NCBI GenBank assembly: GCA_022495005.1
Contig: JAGYXB010000270.1
Location: 62,001 to 126,000 of the forward strand
Origin: Rhyacophila brunnea
Lineage: Eukaryota; Arthropoda; Insecta; Trichoptera; Rhyacophilidae
DNA length: 64,000 bases
Direction: 5' to 3'
In this document: positions 34,087 to 46,654 of the stretch, piece after piece
Position numbering within the stretch: the first letter of the stretch is position 1
Layout: each line of letters starts with the position of its first letter
Notes under the pieces: generated by a model
What the model was told of the DNA's origin: nothing
Database searches by the model: none
What the model saw: only the letters and a program-made list of their open reading frames with translations
Translations under genes and position numbers: made by a program

Positions 34087-35128
34087 TGGACACGTACAAA
34101 ATCCAATTAGGTATGTACCTTCAAAATTCCTGGTACGGCATGCATATTGAAAGACTCCTTATTGCTTAAGTTCAAATTGTTTGGGAATTGCATTATACGC
34201 TATGTAAGAGAAAGGAGAGTAGCTTTTGATAGTGATTAATTAATATTGTTTGCTTTCATTTAAAAATGAAACCAAATAATATGTGAAATGCAAGTTTACG
34301 CGTAGAAACGTAATTGAAATTTGTAGAAAATATTTTTTCTATGGGAAATAGGAAATTGACGCACGAGTATGGCCACCGAATAGTTAAATCCGTTCCTGCT
34401 GATGAATATATTAAAAGGGCTACTACACGTGCTTAAATCTGAAATTGCTAAAAACCGTCATCCAAATCCTAAGTGCTTGTACGTGCAATTTATTTGCACT
34501 TTTTCGAAGCTTATTCAAACATACGCGTCAGGTGGTTGAATCATTGCAGGCGTTCAGTTTTGATAAATCCGATGACGTCAAGGGTCACGAAAAATCAAAT
34601 GTAACAAACGGCGCCAACCATCATCAACATAATCAAAGAACCTCCAATACTTTTAACTCAAAGCCAAGAATATTCTTGTTAGTCTAGTGATACGTTCTCA
34701 CACTTCCGGTCTTATACCGGAAGTACTTATGAATCTTTTAAGAGGCCTAATCATGCCCATTAATTATGTAGTCAATAAAAAAAAAGTTTAGAAAAACACT
34801 CGATCGTACTCCTCGGTTAACCAGCAGGATTGTATGAGAGATGTACATTTTTAAATCAATAACTTTAAGGAAGTTTTTGTGAGTACTTAATACTGTAGGG
34901 TAAATATCGTCGGTGTTTTTTGAAAAGGGCGAATCAACCATTTTGGAGAAATCGAGATTTTAATGAAAATACAACATGTACCCCACTAGCTTTGTTGTGT
35001 AAAAACGGCGAATTTGTATCGCCACAGTAAAGTACTTAAAACCAATAATCGTAAGGGCGAATATCAATTTAATATTACGAACAAAAAGCGAATGTGACAT
35101 ATTAGGCCTTTTAAAATATTATATAATA
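34087..35128. other. Mostly unassigned; part of an inverted-repeat frame
   Basis: TCGTCGGTGTTTTTTGAAAA (34907-34926) followed by GGGCGAATCAACC recurs inverted at 35801-35834, bracketing the LINE-B fragment at 35170. An 80-codon plus frame at 34445-34687 lacks splice or start support. A short ACTTCCGG/CCGGAAGT hairpin is at about 34704-34726. Confidence 0.4.
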
Positions 35129-35169
35129 ATGCCTATTATAATGACAGTATTCTTTCTAAGCTTTATTAT

Positions 35170-35790
35170 AAACTTGTTAGATATTTATAATCATCCACGT
35201 GGTGGTATTTCTAGTGAGCTTGGAATCCGCATGGGTGTGGCGGGCTCTGCGTTCAACCAACTTGGAGTCGCATGGAGGTCAAGGCTGTATTCTGTGAAGA
35301 CCAAATATCGTTTGTTTAACGCGTGCGTGCTACCTGTTCTCCTGTATGGCTGTGAGACATGGCATCTTACTAAGCTTCAAGAGTCTCGGCTTTTGAGCTT
35401 TGAGAATCGATGTCTCCGCCGAATCTTAGGGGTACATTGGTACGACCGCGTTACAAACACCCGAGTTCGTGAGCAGACACAACAGCCTTCAGTTATTGAA
35501 GTTATCACGAAGAGACGATTTACGTAGCTGGGACACGTATTCCGGATGCCGCCAAAGAGTGCGGCACTTCGTACCCTTGTGGCACAGCCTCAAGGGTTCC
35601 GTGCCTCCTGCAGTGGCCGGCCCTCCCTCACCCTGCAGCGGTGCTACAAAAGCGACCTACGTGCTGTAGATGTGACAGGGCGGGAGGCGCAGGATTTGGC
35701 GATGGATCAAGGGAAATGGCGCCAAATTGTGCTTGCCCTATGCCCCAATGTTGGGACGTGACAGGGTGGAAGAAGAAGAAGAAGAAGTAA
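35170..35790 (+). mobile_element. LINE-B 3' end with (GAA)n tail
   Basis: The frame at 35200-35525 reads ELGIRMGVAGSAFNQLGVAW, YSVKTKYRLFNACVLPVLLY and CETWHLTKLQESRLLSFENR, followed after a stop by LGHVFRMPPKSAAL, KSDLRAVDVTGREAQDLAMD and WRQIVLALCPNVGT. These are the post-palm and C-terminal segments of endonuclease/reverse-transcriptase retrotransposons. One internal stop (near 35525) and the missing 5' part make it inactive. A short (GAA)n run follows the final stop. Confidence 0.85.
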
Positions 35791-36083
35791 AATAGCATAT
35801 CGGTTAATTAGCCCTTTTTACAAAACACCGACGACATGTAGTAGTAATAGCACGTAAGAATTGCAATTATAATAATAGTGTGTCAGGGAAAAATGTGGTT
35901 GTGCCAAATAAAAGAGACGAAAGCCATGGGAAATTAATATTAAGGAGTATGTAAAAAAAAAAGATGACAACACTGCTCGAAAGAAAAAAAATCAGACTGG
36001 GGTCGGAAAAATATATAAGTCTATGGGGGTCGCCATCTAAAGAGTGAGCATCGACCCCACGACTCTCATTAACGCGATATTAA

Positions 36084-37180
36084 GCTCGCGAATTCTCGCG
36101 CCTGTTGAGGCATGGTCGATCGTGGGCTAGGCCAGGGGTCGGCAAACTCTTGGACCAAAAGAGCCAAATATAAGTATCACAACGGTTAAAAAAAATTTCG
36201 AGAGCCATACATATATTTTTATAAATATGATTTATTTCAGTGACTGTTATTGTTTATTTATCGAGTGAAGAAGATTTTGCGAATAAAACTAACGCAAATA
36301 TAAATTTTTTTATTGTTGAAATTATAAATATAATTTTAACAGAAAATGAGTTAGGTACATACAATTTTCACGCATTCCTTAAAACTAATGTGAACAATGA
36401 CCTTCCTTGCATTTCTTTGGAGTGTCTGTATGTTTGGTATGTAACTTGTAGTTTTCAATTTTAGGCGTGACTCCAAATTCTCATTGGTTATTTGACTTCT
36501 CTAAATGCTATTTATATTGTTCCTATTTGAAAATGATTGTTCACATACATATTATGTAGACTCGAATATGAGCTCGGAAAGCTATACCGGAAAGACCTAC
36601 TAATTTGAAGCTACACAACTCTTTGCTTGTTAAATCCACAAAAAAAACTATTTAAAAAGTGTTCGTGTCAATAGGAAATGAAGAAAAATTTAATTTGTCG
36701 ACTTTTGCAATGGACGGATTTAAAACGACAACAATTAGGTATACCTTTTTTGTAAACAATGTGAATTTGGAATTTGGCAAAGAGCCGCACTCCAATACCC
36801 AAAGAGCCGCATGTGGCTCGCGAGCCGCGGTTTGCCGACCACTGGGCTAGGCGATGCGCGGATTGTGCGAATGACGCGTGCCAAACGAAATATAATTTGT
36901 CATAAAAATCCAACATGCGTCCATTTAATGTTATGTTTATTGTTATATTACTAATAATAATTGTATATTCATTGACATGTTTTCTTTTTCAAGTACATGC
37001 GGAAGGTTTTTTAGTAATCTTTACACGATTTAAGAATATTTTCATCCAACGCCATGACAAAACAAATCGACGTGTGCACACTTCGACTATCGATCTCCGA
37101 TTGGCGAGTCCAGGCGACGAGTGAGAAATTTCGTCACACCTACTGTTGAAAATTATTTGCCGTTTCACTGAAGTACGCTC
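36084..37180 (+). mobile_element. TTAA-flanked element, copy 2 (interrupted)
   Basis: Flanked by TTAA at 36080-36083 and 37181-37184. After removing the hAT insertion (36133-36844 plus one 8-bp duplication) it is about 377 bp, close to copy 3 (384 bp). It shares AGGCGATGCGCGGATTGTG and CGTGCCAAACGAAATATAAT with copy 3. Confidence 0.65.
36133..36844. mobile_element. hAT element, 712 bp, nested in TTAA element
   Basis: Ends CAGGGGTCGGCAAACTC and GGTTTGCCGACCACTG are inverted. The 8-bp duplication GGCTAGGC is exact (36125-36132 and 36845-36852), and the homologous TTAA element at 53.7 kb has the single, unoccupied GGCTAGGC. Repeated AGAGCC words lie at both ends. No transposase is readable. Confidence 0.9.
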
Positions 37181-37611
37181 TTAACCATAAAACGCATTTC
37201 GGCAGTAATAATTATGATATAAGGATACTAGATATAATTAATTAAGAAACTAACTATATATACCATAATAATATGCGCACTGTATAACATAAGTTTTTTT
37301 TTGTATAAATAACCGGTGAAAATATAAAACAACGTGCTCAACCAAAAAGACTATTTTTATTATTTAATTTTGTGAATCCCTGGTTCTACCAACATCCTGA
37401 ATTAGCCTTGGAACCCAGGATATCTCACTAGGAATGAACGAAATAGTAATTCACACGCACGCTTCTCCACCGGTAATGCCCAATAAAGTCATTAAATTAA
37501 CTGTGGAAAAAATATGTAAATCTTATATTTATAACAGTGATGAATTACCTTTTTATGACAGTGACCAGTTTATTAATTTTATTTTACTATTAGGAGCTGT
37601 ATCTCATAAAT

Positions 37612-38172
37612 CAGTACTTCTCAAACTAGAGCTGCTGCCCCGTGAAATATTTCAGTATTTGAAAAAAAATCATAAAAATGTGATCACTGGACGAGATACG
37701 AGGTCGAATTTTCACGCGATCACAATACTTTTTCCGATATGGATAAACAATCTACTGATGTTTATAATTTATTTTGATTTCTTAGTTAAACAACATACCT
37801 ATGCGAAACAGCATTTTTATCATTACTGATAATAAAAAATAAACACAGTTCGTGTCTTTCAACGGTGACTTTGGAGCAAACCCTGCGAATTATAATTTCA
37901 AAAATTGTACCAGATATTGATGTCCCTGTCATTAAATTGTGTTGATAGGTTGGTAATAAATTTTTATTTTTTTTTATTTCGCTTTATAAGCAAGTAAATG
38001 AAATGTTTTATTACTTTAAGTAAATTTGTACTTATAATTTTATAATAATAATTAATGGTAAATAAAGTACTGTTGGTTACCTACTAAAGACTAAAAATTT
38101 TCGGGAGGGGAGCCTTGAATTTTTATTTTCTGATTTCGGGTGCCGTGGTAAGAAAAAGTTTGAGAAGCACTG
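37612..38172. mobile_element. hAT element, 561 bp
   Basis: CAGTACTTCTCAAACT at the left is inverted at the right as AGTTTGAGAAGCACTG, and TCATAAAT is duplicated exactly (37604-37611 and 38173-38180). It contains no recognised frame. It interrupts a plus-strand open stretch starting at 37434 that I do not consider a gene. Confidence 0.85.
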
Positions 38173-38749
38173 TCATAAATGATAATGATATATTCTCTCA
38201 CGAACCTTTGAGATATTATCATTTTGGTATCTTCGAATGTGTCTAGTCTACTCACAATTCGACGAACATTCATCGCTGTATGTGCCGCGCACCAAGTTGA
38301 ACTATAATGTATATCAATGATACATGTTTTTTGCAGCATAATAAATAAACGTTAAAAATTATAACTAACGGATAAAAAGATGTTAGAAAATATACCACGT
38401 TGAAGTACCTACTACAACGAGAAGGAGACCGAGCGAGATACACCGATACGACAGAATTGCATGCGGCCCCGTGCACTTATAAATGATAACTAAGTCCCAA
38501 AAATCCAGTATTGTCATGTATTTTAAAATTAGTATCTGGTTGGGCCATTTATATTCCCATTACATTCCTTATCTCCCCACCCACCTCTTAATCGCCAGTG
38601 TTATTGTCACCAGACAATCAATTAGCAATTACGGGTCATTAGAGACCGTGTTGCAAAGAGACAGGGTGTTATGCGACAACAACGAGTGAGTGCACTTGAT
38701 ACAGTGTCACAATCGTTTAGCAAGGACTCAATACAACGATCAGAACCTT

Positions 38750-39290
38750 GACCCAGGCTGTGTTACCGGCACAGGGAGTCTGATCAATCAATCATACAGA
38801 TCATCATCTTTCATTCACCCTCATGTATCATCCATAAACTGTGTGTCAAGTGCTGCGAACAGGGTGACCCAAAACAAACCAGTGCGTGAGTGTATGACCC
38901 GTGACAGTGCTAGTGCGCGCCAGCCAATGAAATTAATATGGACGAAGCATCTGGAAAAAAATGACACTCACTTTTTTGTCGGGTCTGCCGAATGGTTCGG
39001 ATCGAACGGGTTCGCTCAAATGAACATTGACAATAGAAACACTATTCTAACGCCATTGCAATAAAGGTCATAATGCTATAAATTCCCGATGCGTGATATC
39101 GCATAATGGAAATTGTACCTATACATGTGCGAATGTCGCTATGCGCGAATTTACTTGCTAGCTACTGTATTGAGTGCGCTGTCGATTAATAATGTCATTG
39201 GCGCCATCCCTCAAATCATCATAAAGGTCAGTGCCTCGTATTCTGTTTCATCACCCCCTTCCCCTATATCCGGACTCCTCACCTACCAAC
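38750..39290. repeat. Interspersed repeat, copy 2
   Basis: Partner of 17940-18340 in the same orientation. The most conserved part is AAATCATCATAAAGGTCAGT followed by a C-rich stretch and a TATCCGG or GATCCGG block. In this copy extra sequence (about 38900-39200) separates the blocks. Confidence 0.45.
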
Positions 39291-39590
39291 ATTTTTGGAA
39301 CGAATGGGAAAAAATCAATCTTCAATTTGGTCGGGAAATTTGATCGTATTAAGAAAAACATTTTGCCAGGACGAGCTATAATCGACTCGGATTCTAGATG
39401 AATTTTTTCGTAAGTTTTTAGTATGTCGTTTTAGTAAGGTCAAAAAGTTGACACCTACCTATGATTCAGAGATTAGAATTAGACGGTGGATCGCGATGCA
39501 TAAATAACATGTCGGGCTGGGCAGCACTAGTTTACAATATATTCACATTTACACACACGTAACACCTATAATATTATTCATTCATTATAC

Positions 39591-40518
39591 CAGGGTTTCC
39601 CAAACTTTTTCTGCAATGGAACATTTCGCAAACCCGGAAATGTTAACGGAAAACTTGGCTTATTTTTTAGATTGATTCCTACTACTTAGTTAAAATTTAA
39701 AAAAATGTTAATAAAACAAATTATTTATTTAGTAAGTACACAACTATAATATAAACATATGAATAAATAAAGCACTTAGGTAATGACTTTGATAATTTTG
39801 AGTCGAGAGTTTGAAAAGCGGGCCCTCAGGCTAGGATCTTTGACTGCCCCCCTACCTATCTCTAATGTTAAAGGCAGTGTGACACATCACACTAACAATT
39901 TTCAATTTTTGTTACAGCTCAAATTAAGGGCTCATATTCAGTGTATTATTAAATATTTTTTTTCTATTTTTAATACATCTACTTTTATTATGGAGTTGTC
40001 GAGTATCAATACGCAATAATCAAAAATTACATCGTTCAATTATATAATTTAAAATTAACAAATGTTAATAGTTATGAACTATAATAGCGCCGCAGGCGAC
40101 TTTTTTTAACTATTAAAGCAAATTTGTGATGTGTTTATCTTAATTATCTGATCAACACGCCACACCGGGCCCACTCAGAGCCCGTGCCCCAGGCTAAAGC
40201 CCTGTCAGCCCCCCCTTGTGGGGGCCATGAAAACAATAATAGCTTGTTTTGAAAAATTAGGGTACCTACTCTTCTGACAAACTCGCCCAGAAATCATTTA
40301 AAGGCTGATCTTCAAATCAGAGTCACTAGTTAAATCAATAAGATTTTCATAGTCACTTGAGCTTAAGCCTACTGGTTTAGCTGTCACGGAAAATAGATTC
40401 CGAACCCAGGAATCATCCTTACTAGTTTTCAGAAAATATTGCAAAAGTGTATAAAACATTTCCAAATTGTCGCGGAGCACCTATTCAGGTTCGGCGGAAC
40501 ATAGTTTGGGAAACCCTG
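39591..40518 (-). mobile_element. hAT element with transposase fragment
   Basis: CAGGGTTTCCCAAACT and AGTTTGGGAAACCCTG are exact inverted ends, and CATTATAC is duplicated exactly (39583-39590 and 40519-40526). The minus frame 40298-40480 reads NLEMFYTLLQYF, SWVRNLFSVTAKPVG and SSSDYENLIDLTSDSDLK, the segment that precedes the C-terminal dimerisation domain in ZBED/GTF2IRD2-like hAT transposases. Family R sequence is nested inside (39815-40230). Confidence 0.85.
39815..40230 (+). repeat. Repeat family R copy 3
   Basis: Blocks CCCCCTACCTATCTCTAATG, AAGGCAGTGTGACA, GCGCCGCAGGCGACTTTTTT, AAATTTGTGATGTG and AAGCCCTGTCAGCCCC parallel 17480-17760. It lies inside the hAT element at 39591-40518. Possibly the 3' part of a retrotransposon. 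Confidence 0.5.
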
Positions 40519-41015
40519 CATTATACAATGACTTTATAAATTTAATTTTCCCAGGCGACCGGTAGCTTTCATCAGTTTCAATTCGATACAAAGCTATCAC
40601 AGTCATGTTAATTACCAAAATGCTAAACAGGATTTCTCAAAGCGAATGTCATAGTACTCGTAGATATTGGCATTAAATGCATCAAACGCAGCGTTGTTTG
40701 CATGCATTTGACGCGGTTTGTGTGTTAATATTTTGCAAGTACATGTAAACTAAAGCGATGTCATTCGAGACTGGCATGAAATGTCGATAGTCTGATAAAG
40801 GCATTTGATGTGGTTTGTGTATCAATATGGAATTTCGTAACCCTTAAATTATTAGCACATGCAAAGCCACGTGGGATCGAAATCGAATTCATCCGAAATG
40901 GGATGCATTATTTGAGAATGGCCAATATTTAATTAGCTACTGTAAGTAAATAGTAATTTTCAAACGTGCATATTATTGTCTCACTCCAATGCAACTAACA
41001 CGGTGCTGTGCTTAC

Positions 41016-41532
41016 CAGTAGCGTAGTTAACGCCATAAATAGAGCACATTACAATTTGTTAGCCATACGTAATTGTTTTTATTGAACTAAGACAACAATT
41101 TAAAGATGGTGTTGGTTAGTTTTTAAAAATCAATTAAACCATGCCTAAACGAAAAAATAATAATTTTGGTATATTTTGGGCGATACGATGGAAATGTGCA
41201 AATTATTTGGTTTTCGTTGGACTAATAATACATATTACACATATTGTTGGTTCATTTTTTTAAATTTATTAAACCAAACTATAATTAATAAAAATATTAT
41301 TCTATCCATAAATATCCAAAGTTATGTGTGGTTTAATAGTATAATTTTAATAGTTTTTAGATAGACGAGTATTTTTGACTATTTTGACAGCAGCAAGCAA
41401 GCAAAACTAACCAACACCATATTCTATAAATTGCAGTCTTAATACAATAAAAACAAATACGTATGACTGACAAAGTTTAGTGTGCACTATTTATGGCGGA
41501 TCGTAACAGCCTACCTCCACCCTTCGCCACTG
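41016..41532. mobile_element. hAT element, 517 bp (family shared with 49.1 kb)
   Basis: Starts CAGTAGCGTAGTTAACG and ends CACCCTTCGCCACTG. Flanking octamers GTGCTTAC and GTGCATAC (41008-41015 and 41533-41540) agree at 7 of 8. The longer relative at 49089-50553 carries two nested insertions. Subterminal sequence AATACGTATTTGTTTTTATT-like is inverted at both ends. Confidence 0.8.
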
Positions 41533-41674
41533 GTGCATACATACGGCTTTAGGCCGAGATGCATAGAATGTCGAGTTACATTAAATTGAAACATCATCAA
41601 AATATCATTAATACAAAGAATTTGGACTATAAATAATTTGTAAAGATTGTCTTTTAATTCGCTCTGTAAATTGG

Positions 41675-41800
41675 CAAATAAATGTCATAGCAGTAGTGTG
41701 AATATCTTTGCAAATGGATCTGAAATGTAGCTAACTTAATACCTAAGTATTTTGTTGCTTCAATTTCATACATTTAGGCTAAATCTATAAAGAACGTATT
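41675..41800. repeat. Dispersed repeat, partner of 18420
   Basis: AAATGTCATAGCAGTAGTGT and following sequence match 18430-18590 with about 20-25 percent differences by eye. No coding content. Confidence 0.5.
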
Positions 41801-42243
41801 TTTCATGCATACCTAACGTGACCATTTATTTTTTTCCTCAAAACGGAACATCTACTAATTTTTAGATAATAGTATGTGTACCTATTCAAGAAAACGCATA
41901 TTTCTTCATAGTTTTAGTTATTAATGAAAAGAACATGAATGACCGACCACATGAAAATAAACAATTTATGTGGTCTCATATTTTTCTGAAGAACAGAGTA
42001 TATTCGGTTTTGATTTAAAATAAGAATGAAATTCTGGCCAGTAGGTACTTCTTAAATAAGAGAAAAGACCCTTTCTGCTGATGCTTTTCCATTGATTATT
42101 TGATTTTTCGCGGCTTTTTTGAAATTTTTACTGTAGGTTGCTCTCTTTCTGAAAACGTGGCACATCGGCGTCCCGAAGCTGTGCTTTTGGACAACGGGGA
42201 TATGCTATATAAAAACGGGACGTATGGTCACGTTATGCGGTTA

Positions 42244-42664
42244 CATGTAAATTTTACGTAAAACATTTCACCGTGGCACAGTTCACCGTGAGCTTTCTAT
42301 TGGAAAGAGATGATCGTATACTATACGGACTCCAATTTTTATTATATTCAATATTATGAACATTAATTTAATCTCCATAGCTGGTTTTGGCAAAATTCGT
42401 GAATTCAAGAATGAAAACCTAACCTAACCTAACAAATAATCCAATATATCGGCTATTTTTAAAAATTGTTTGCAGCTGGCTTCCTGTAAAGTGTAAACGT
42501 AAACCAACAAGAACCGTGTTTTATTTAAACATGAATTTAATTTCAGTACTATACGACCCAAAGAGTTTGGACGGTCTTTAATATACGGCCATATATTTCC
42601 GATACAACATTTCATGGTGAAGTGTGATACGGCGAACTGCATACGTACAAGTTTCCGGACATGA
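42244..42664. mobile_element. TA-type miniature element with TTAGG tract
   Basis: Inverse of the element at 60042-60348 over most of its length (shared TTTTACGTAAAACATTTCAC-like, TGAATTCAAGAATGAAAACC-like and ACAAGTTTCCGGACA blocks). Its middle carries CCTAACCTAACCTAAC (42420-42435 region). The left flank is TA; the right flank is degraded. Confidence 0.65.
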
Positions 42665-43496
42665 CGGTATGCATAGGTACCTCAAAATATTAGAGCTGCG
42701 AAAGTCGCAAAGGATTCAGGCAACACCGCATAAGTACGAAGTCAGAATTCTTGCTAATTTTTTGCTTGATAATTAGTAAAATATTTTATAATTATCACAG
42801 AACTGTAAAAGTAAAAATTGAATTGTTTTAGAATAATATTCAATATAGGTACATTTAATATTTACTTTATCAGTTAAGTAGTTAACTGAATTCAATTGAC
42901 CAATTGTGGATACACTAATAAGTATACCTAGTGAGGTATAATCAATTCGTATATTTTTTATTGACATGACAAGAAATTCTTATTAGTGGTGTGATATTGT
43001 GTGTTTACGAAAGTAACTTTTAATGTTGTTGATATTAAATGAGATGTAGTTAAAACTGTTCATATATTTATATGTGATTAGTCGATATTATAAATATTAC
43101 AAATACTAGCGAGACAATAATCATTGTTTGCGTGAATGATAGATATAAAATACGTACATAATATAATCTACAACTTTCAAAAACATGTTAAAAGCATATT
43201 ATGAAAAGAATGTTTGAACACTTGACTTATAGAAATCAGATAATTTAAATAATACGAATTCATTCTTAAAAAATCCAATTTAATCTTGATTTTGCCAACG
43301 TATTGAAAAAGCGTGGCTATAAAATAAGTATTAAACAAGTATAAGATCTTATTCAAAATACAATACAACGGCAAAAGAAATATATTAAAATCACCCACTG
43401 TGTTCCAAGCGTAGAAATCAAAAACGTCGTAACAAAAATATTGATTTGTGGACTTATTAATACTTTTTTTATGTGATTTTACCGAGGCTTTCACTG

Positions 43497-43900
43497 CGAC
43501 TCGCTGTCATATCGCCTCTTCTCTTCTAGAAGGGGATCCGTCGATTAGGTCCTCACTCCTATTCTGTTAAATAACTTTACAATTTTGCCTAGCTCTTCCG
43601 TCTTACCCACCGCCAGGACACCCTTCAATTCGTCGACATTCTCATAGATATCCGCAATTCACAGCTGTACTCTGTAAAGTTCAAATTTAGGGCATTGTAG
43701 TGCTATATGTACAATGTCCTCTAAAACATGACATTCTTCGCAGAGTTGCGATTTGCTTCTTCCCATGAGGACATCAAATCTTTTGCCCATTGTGTCCCTT
43801 GTTCTTAGCCTCAGTATTAACTAAAGCTCATTCCTCGTCAAAGGAGACTCTACAAACCAGGGCACCTCTCGTACTACTTTTGTTGTAGATACCTTTTCAT
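43497..43900 (-). mobile_element. LINE 3' end with zinc-knuckle-like motif
   Basis: The minus strand reads RDTMGKRFDVLMGRSKSQ, LCEECHVLEDIVHIALQCPK, then (after one stop) IADIYENVDELKGVLAVGKT and LGKIVKLFNRIGVRT. The C-x2-C-x7-H-x4-C pattern followed by a short helical tail is typical of the C-termini of jockey/R1-like retrotransposon proteins, after RNase H. One TGA and frame damage are present. Confidence 0.75.
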
Positions 43901-45074
43901 CAGTTTAGCAAAGAATGAAATTTAGTATACCCAGTAGCCCAACGATTATTTATTAAGTAAGCCAGCGCCATCTTCAGATTAATAAAGCCTGAGCATATCT
44001 TTTTGCAAAATCAACGAGTGGTCCACTGTTCAGCTATCAAAATCAGATCCCAGATTGCTTGAGATATTGATTCGCCCTCTCTCATTTCAAATTGAATTAC
44101 AAAAAAAATCTCAAATCAAATATAGTATTAACTATCAGTATTATTTATAAACAATATACATTCCTGTTATTCATCAGCTCAAAAGTCAGACTAGTTCTTC
44201 ACACAAAAACCGGTGATAATATCGATTTCCAAAAAATATGTAGCATTGATCTAGAGGCATAATATTTGTAGAAAGTGTGTTAATGCTAGTGTGTTATTTA
44301 TCATGTAACTCATATATTCAAATCAAACCATTCTCTGTGTGAACATGACAGACGCGTCAGTATGAGCATTCTATAGAACAATGACAGGTCATCCATAAGC
44401 AACAACGGGAGGGGTGGGAAAAGTAAGACCAGTCGTTGTGAATGTATCGGCTTTCAACTTGAGTCGGCAATGAGTAAACCCATCAGTTTATTGGCATCGT
44501 CGCTTGTGAGGGACGGTTTCTTATAACAAAACCTTTTTACGATAAATGAATGCTAGCCACTTGCTATTAGGTCTTATTATTAGGTGTTATTCTGGATTCA
44601 AATACATATTGAAAACATCGTATGAATTTTCTAGTTTCAGGATTGAAACCGAAAATCCACACAGCTTCATAAGCGAACATTATTTCCACTTTATAATAAT
44701 TGCGATTATTGCGACATGATAACTGCGCCACCAATTTTTGTTCTGTTTTCTTCGATTTAAGGCAAACAAACAAAACCAAAACACAGCATACGCTAGGGAA
44801 AGCAATACCGGTATTCCAAAAACGGGATCCCAGTATTCATACCGAAATACCAATTTTAAACAAAGAAAATACCGGTATTTTTCGTATTATAAAAGCAGAA
44901 ACATTACATTAATTGAATTAAAACAAAAAATTACCATTGACCGGAAAATTATTGACGGAAACGGAAGTTATGGGTCGATTTCGTTGTGTGACTTGCAAGT
45001 AGTACCTACGTGGCACCAAATAGGACTGATTTGAGTTACCCTATCTCCACCCGTCATGTTTTTATTTTTTTCGA

Positions 45075-45400
45075 CTAATACGAGGTATAACTGAGAACTC
45101 TGCCATTCTGGGCAGTGTTGACCTGTGTGTCCCTGATAACTATCTTAGAAATAGGGAGCATCAGTTGTTTATTCTCCCAAGGTGCAGAACCAACCTGCCA
45201 CTGGTGATGCCAATTGGGAGGGCGATAACTATGTTCAACCAAATTGCTTCGAGTGTTGATATATTCCACTTGCGTGAGTGTGAGTTTAGGTGGACGCTAT
45301 TTTATTAATTCTTAAAATAGAGTCTCCTTAGCTAACTCGGTGTAGTTCTTTGAACGACTCTACTATTGATGAATATTTTTGAAGGAATATTTCAGTTCAA
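45075..45400 (+). mobile_element. Jockey-like LINE 3' end
   Basis: The plus strand reads NSAILGSVDLCVPDNYLRNR, LFILPRCRTNLPLVMPIGRA and FNQIASSVDIFHLRECEFRW, ending TLFY and TAA. It matches the longer copy at 61.2-62.3 kb nearly residue for residue, including the 3' tail start. It is 5'-truncated. Confidence 0.8.
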
Positions 45401-45515
45401 ATCATTAATAAATTCAAGGTATATTTAAGAGTCATTTCCACTACTAATATTATTTTCCATTTTTAATATGTACGCTATACAATATCAATGTATGGAGATA
45501 TACAACCCAATACGT

Positions 45516-45960
45516 GTCAGCATATTGAACGGCGATATTAAATACTTAAAAAATTATTTAACATCCTTTTCCGTATTGTCCAATTATGGCAAACTCAGTA
45601 AATAGTTTACTGCTATTATAATTTCCGCGATATCCATATTACCACATAGTCAGCTATATCCGATGACGCAAACTCCATATAAAATAGCTGACTCAATTAT
45701 AATAATTATTTCCTAAATATTATTTTGATTGTAAGTACGTCAATAAATAGCGGATCATAATTCATTGCACATGTCACTCGAATATAAAATCCCGGTCTGT
45801 TAGTATTTCAGTCTCGCTCCGCACAACATCTCATTCTACCGAGATTCGGACCTCGGAAGACTATCATAAGTATTGTAACATGACTACTGTAACATACTCT
45901 TGTACCGACTGTTTACGTTGCAAATAAAACTCGTTCCTCCATCCATCGGAGCAACCACCA
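45516..45960 (+). mobile_element. Possible solo LTR
   Basis: The order ATATAAAATCCCGG (TATA-like), TTTCAGTCTCGCTCC (initiator-like), CAAATAAAACTCG (poly(A) signal) and a terminal region ending ACCACCA resembles a retrotransposon LTR or pol II promoter-terminator unit. The borders are guesses and no target duplication or internal region was found. Confidence 0.3.
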
Positions 45961-46654
45961 TAAGAGATTTTTATAGCTAGGTACCTACGTTGATTGATAA
46001 GATACTTAATATTTATCTGTTTTAACGGTGAAACTGATTAAATCAATACTGGTATTGCAATCCCTTATTGTTCCTACCGTATCGAGAGATAATCATCTAC
46101 CTATCATCTACCTATCATCTGAAAAGTATTAAATTACGTTTTCCTGGAAATGTTATTTTTGGATTTAAGATATAACTTCTGACAGGTACTGAAAGGCTTA
46201 TGTTAAATCCTACATCCTGTCTGTATTGTTTGATTACGGGTACATACATACCAACGTAATGATTCTGAATTTTCCCTCACGTAAACATTGAGCGCAACAA
46301 GTGGCAACAGACATTCGTAGCCCTTCTTTTACCGTCTGCAGTCGTGAGCGAGAGACAAAATGTAACTATGGCTACGCTCGTCTCGTAACGTAGAGGTACT
46401 ACGATGCTTTGTCATGGTGCTACGGCGGAGTTTATAGCTTCGAAGATTATAATAACGTTAGGGTTATCTGAGCAATGTGCGTATAAATGAGTGCTGAGCT
46501 TATTTTTAAGGGTGGATTTTATATTAGCAGTGGTGGCAACTGTATATTCGATGTATGTAAATGATTATAGCAAACGAAAATAATAACTATTGTTGTTTAA
46601 TCTTTATATAGCCACTGTTATAGTTAGAAGATGATGAAGGGGATTAAGTTTTAA

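Larger units (their letters stand above)
44794..46066. mobile_element. Broken hAT miniature element of the TACCGGTATT family
   Basis: The left end TAGGGAAAGCAATACCGGTA and right end ACTGGTATTGCAATCCCT correspond to the termini of the element at 33703-34078. The interior has been enlarged by a LINE 3' end (45075-45400) and a possible LTR. No target duplication is preserved. Confidence 0.5.

Noticed and set aside
34445..34687. 80-codon plus-strand frame with fairly protein-like C-terminal half
   Set aside because: No acceptor or donor in register, no family, and it lies in a repeat-dominated region.
37434..37829. 131-codon plus-strand frame
   Set aside because: It runs across the left boundary of the hAT element at 37612 (exact TCATAAAT duplication), so the second half is transposon sequence.
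42415..42440. True telomeric array
   Set aside because: Only about three TTAGG units within a transposable element.
46100..46130. CRISPR-like or tandem array (ATCATCTACCT units)
   Set aside because: Only two to three short units without spacers; a minor tandem slip in a eukaryotic genome.
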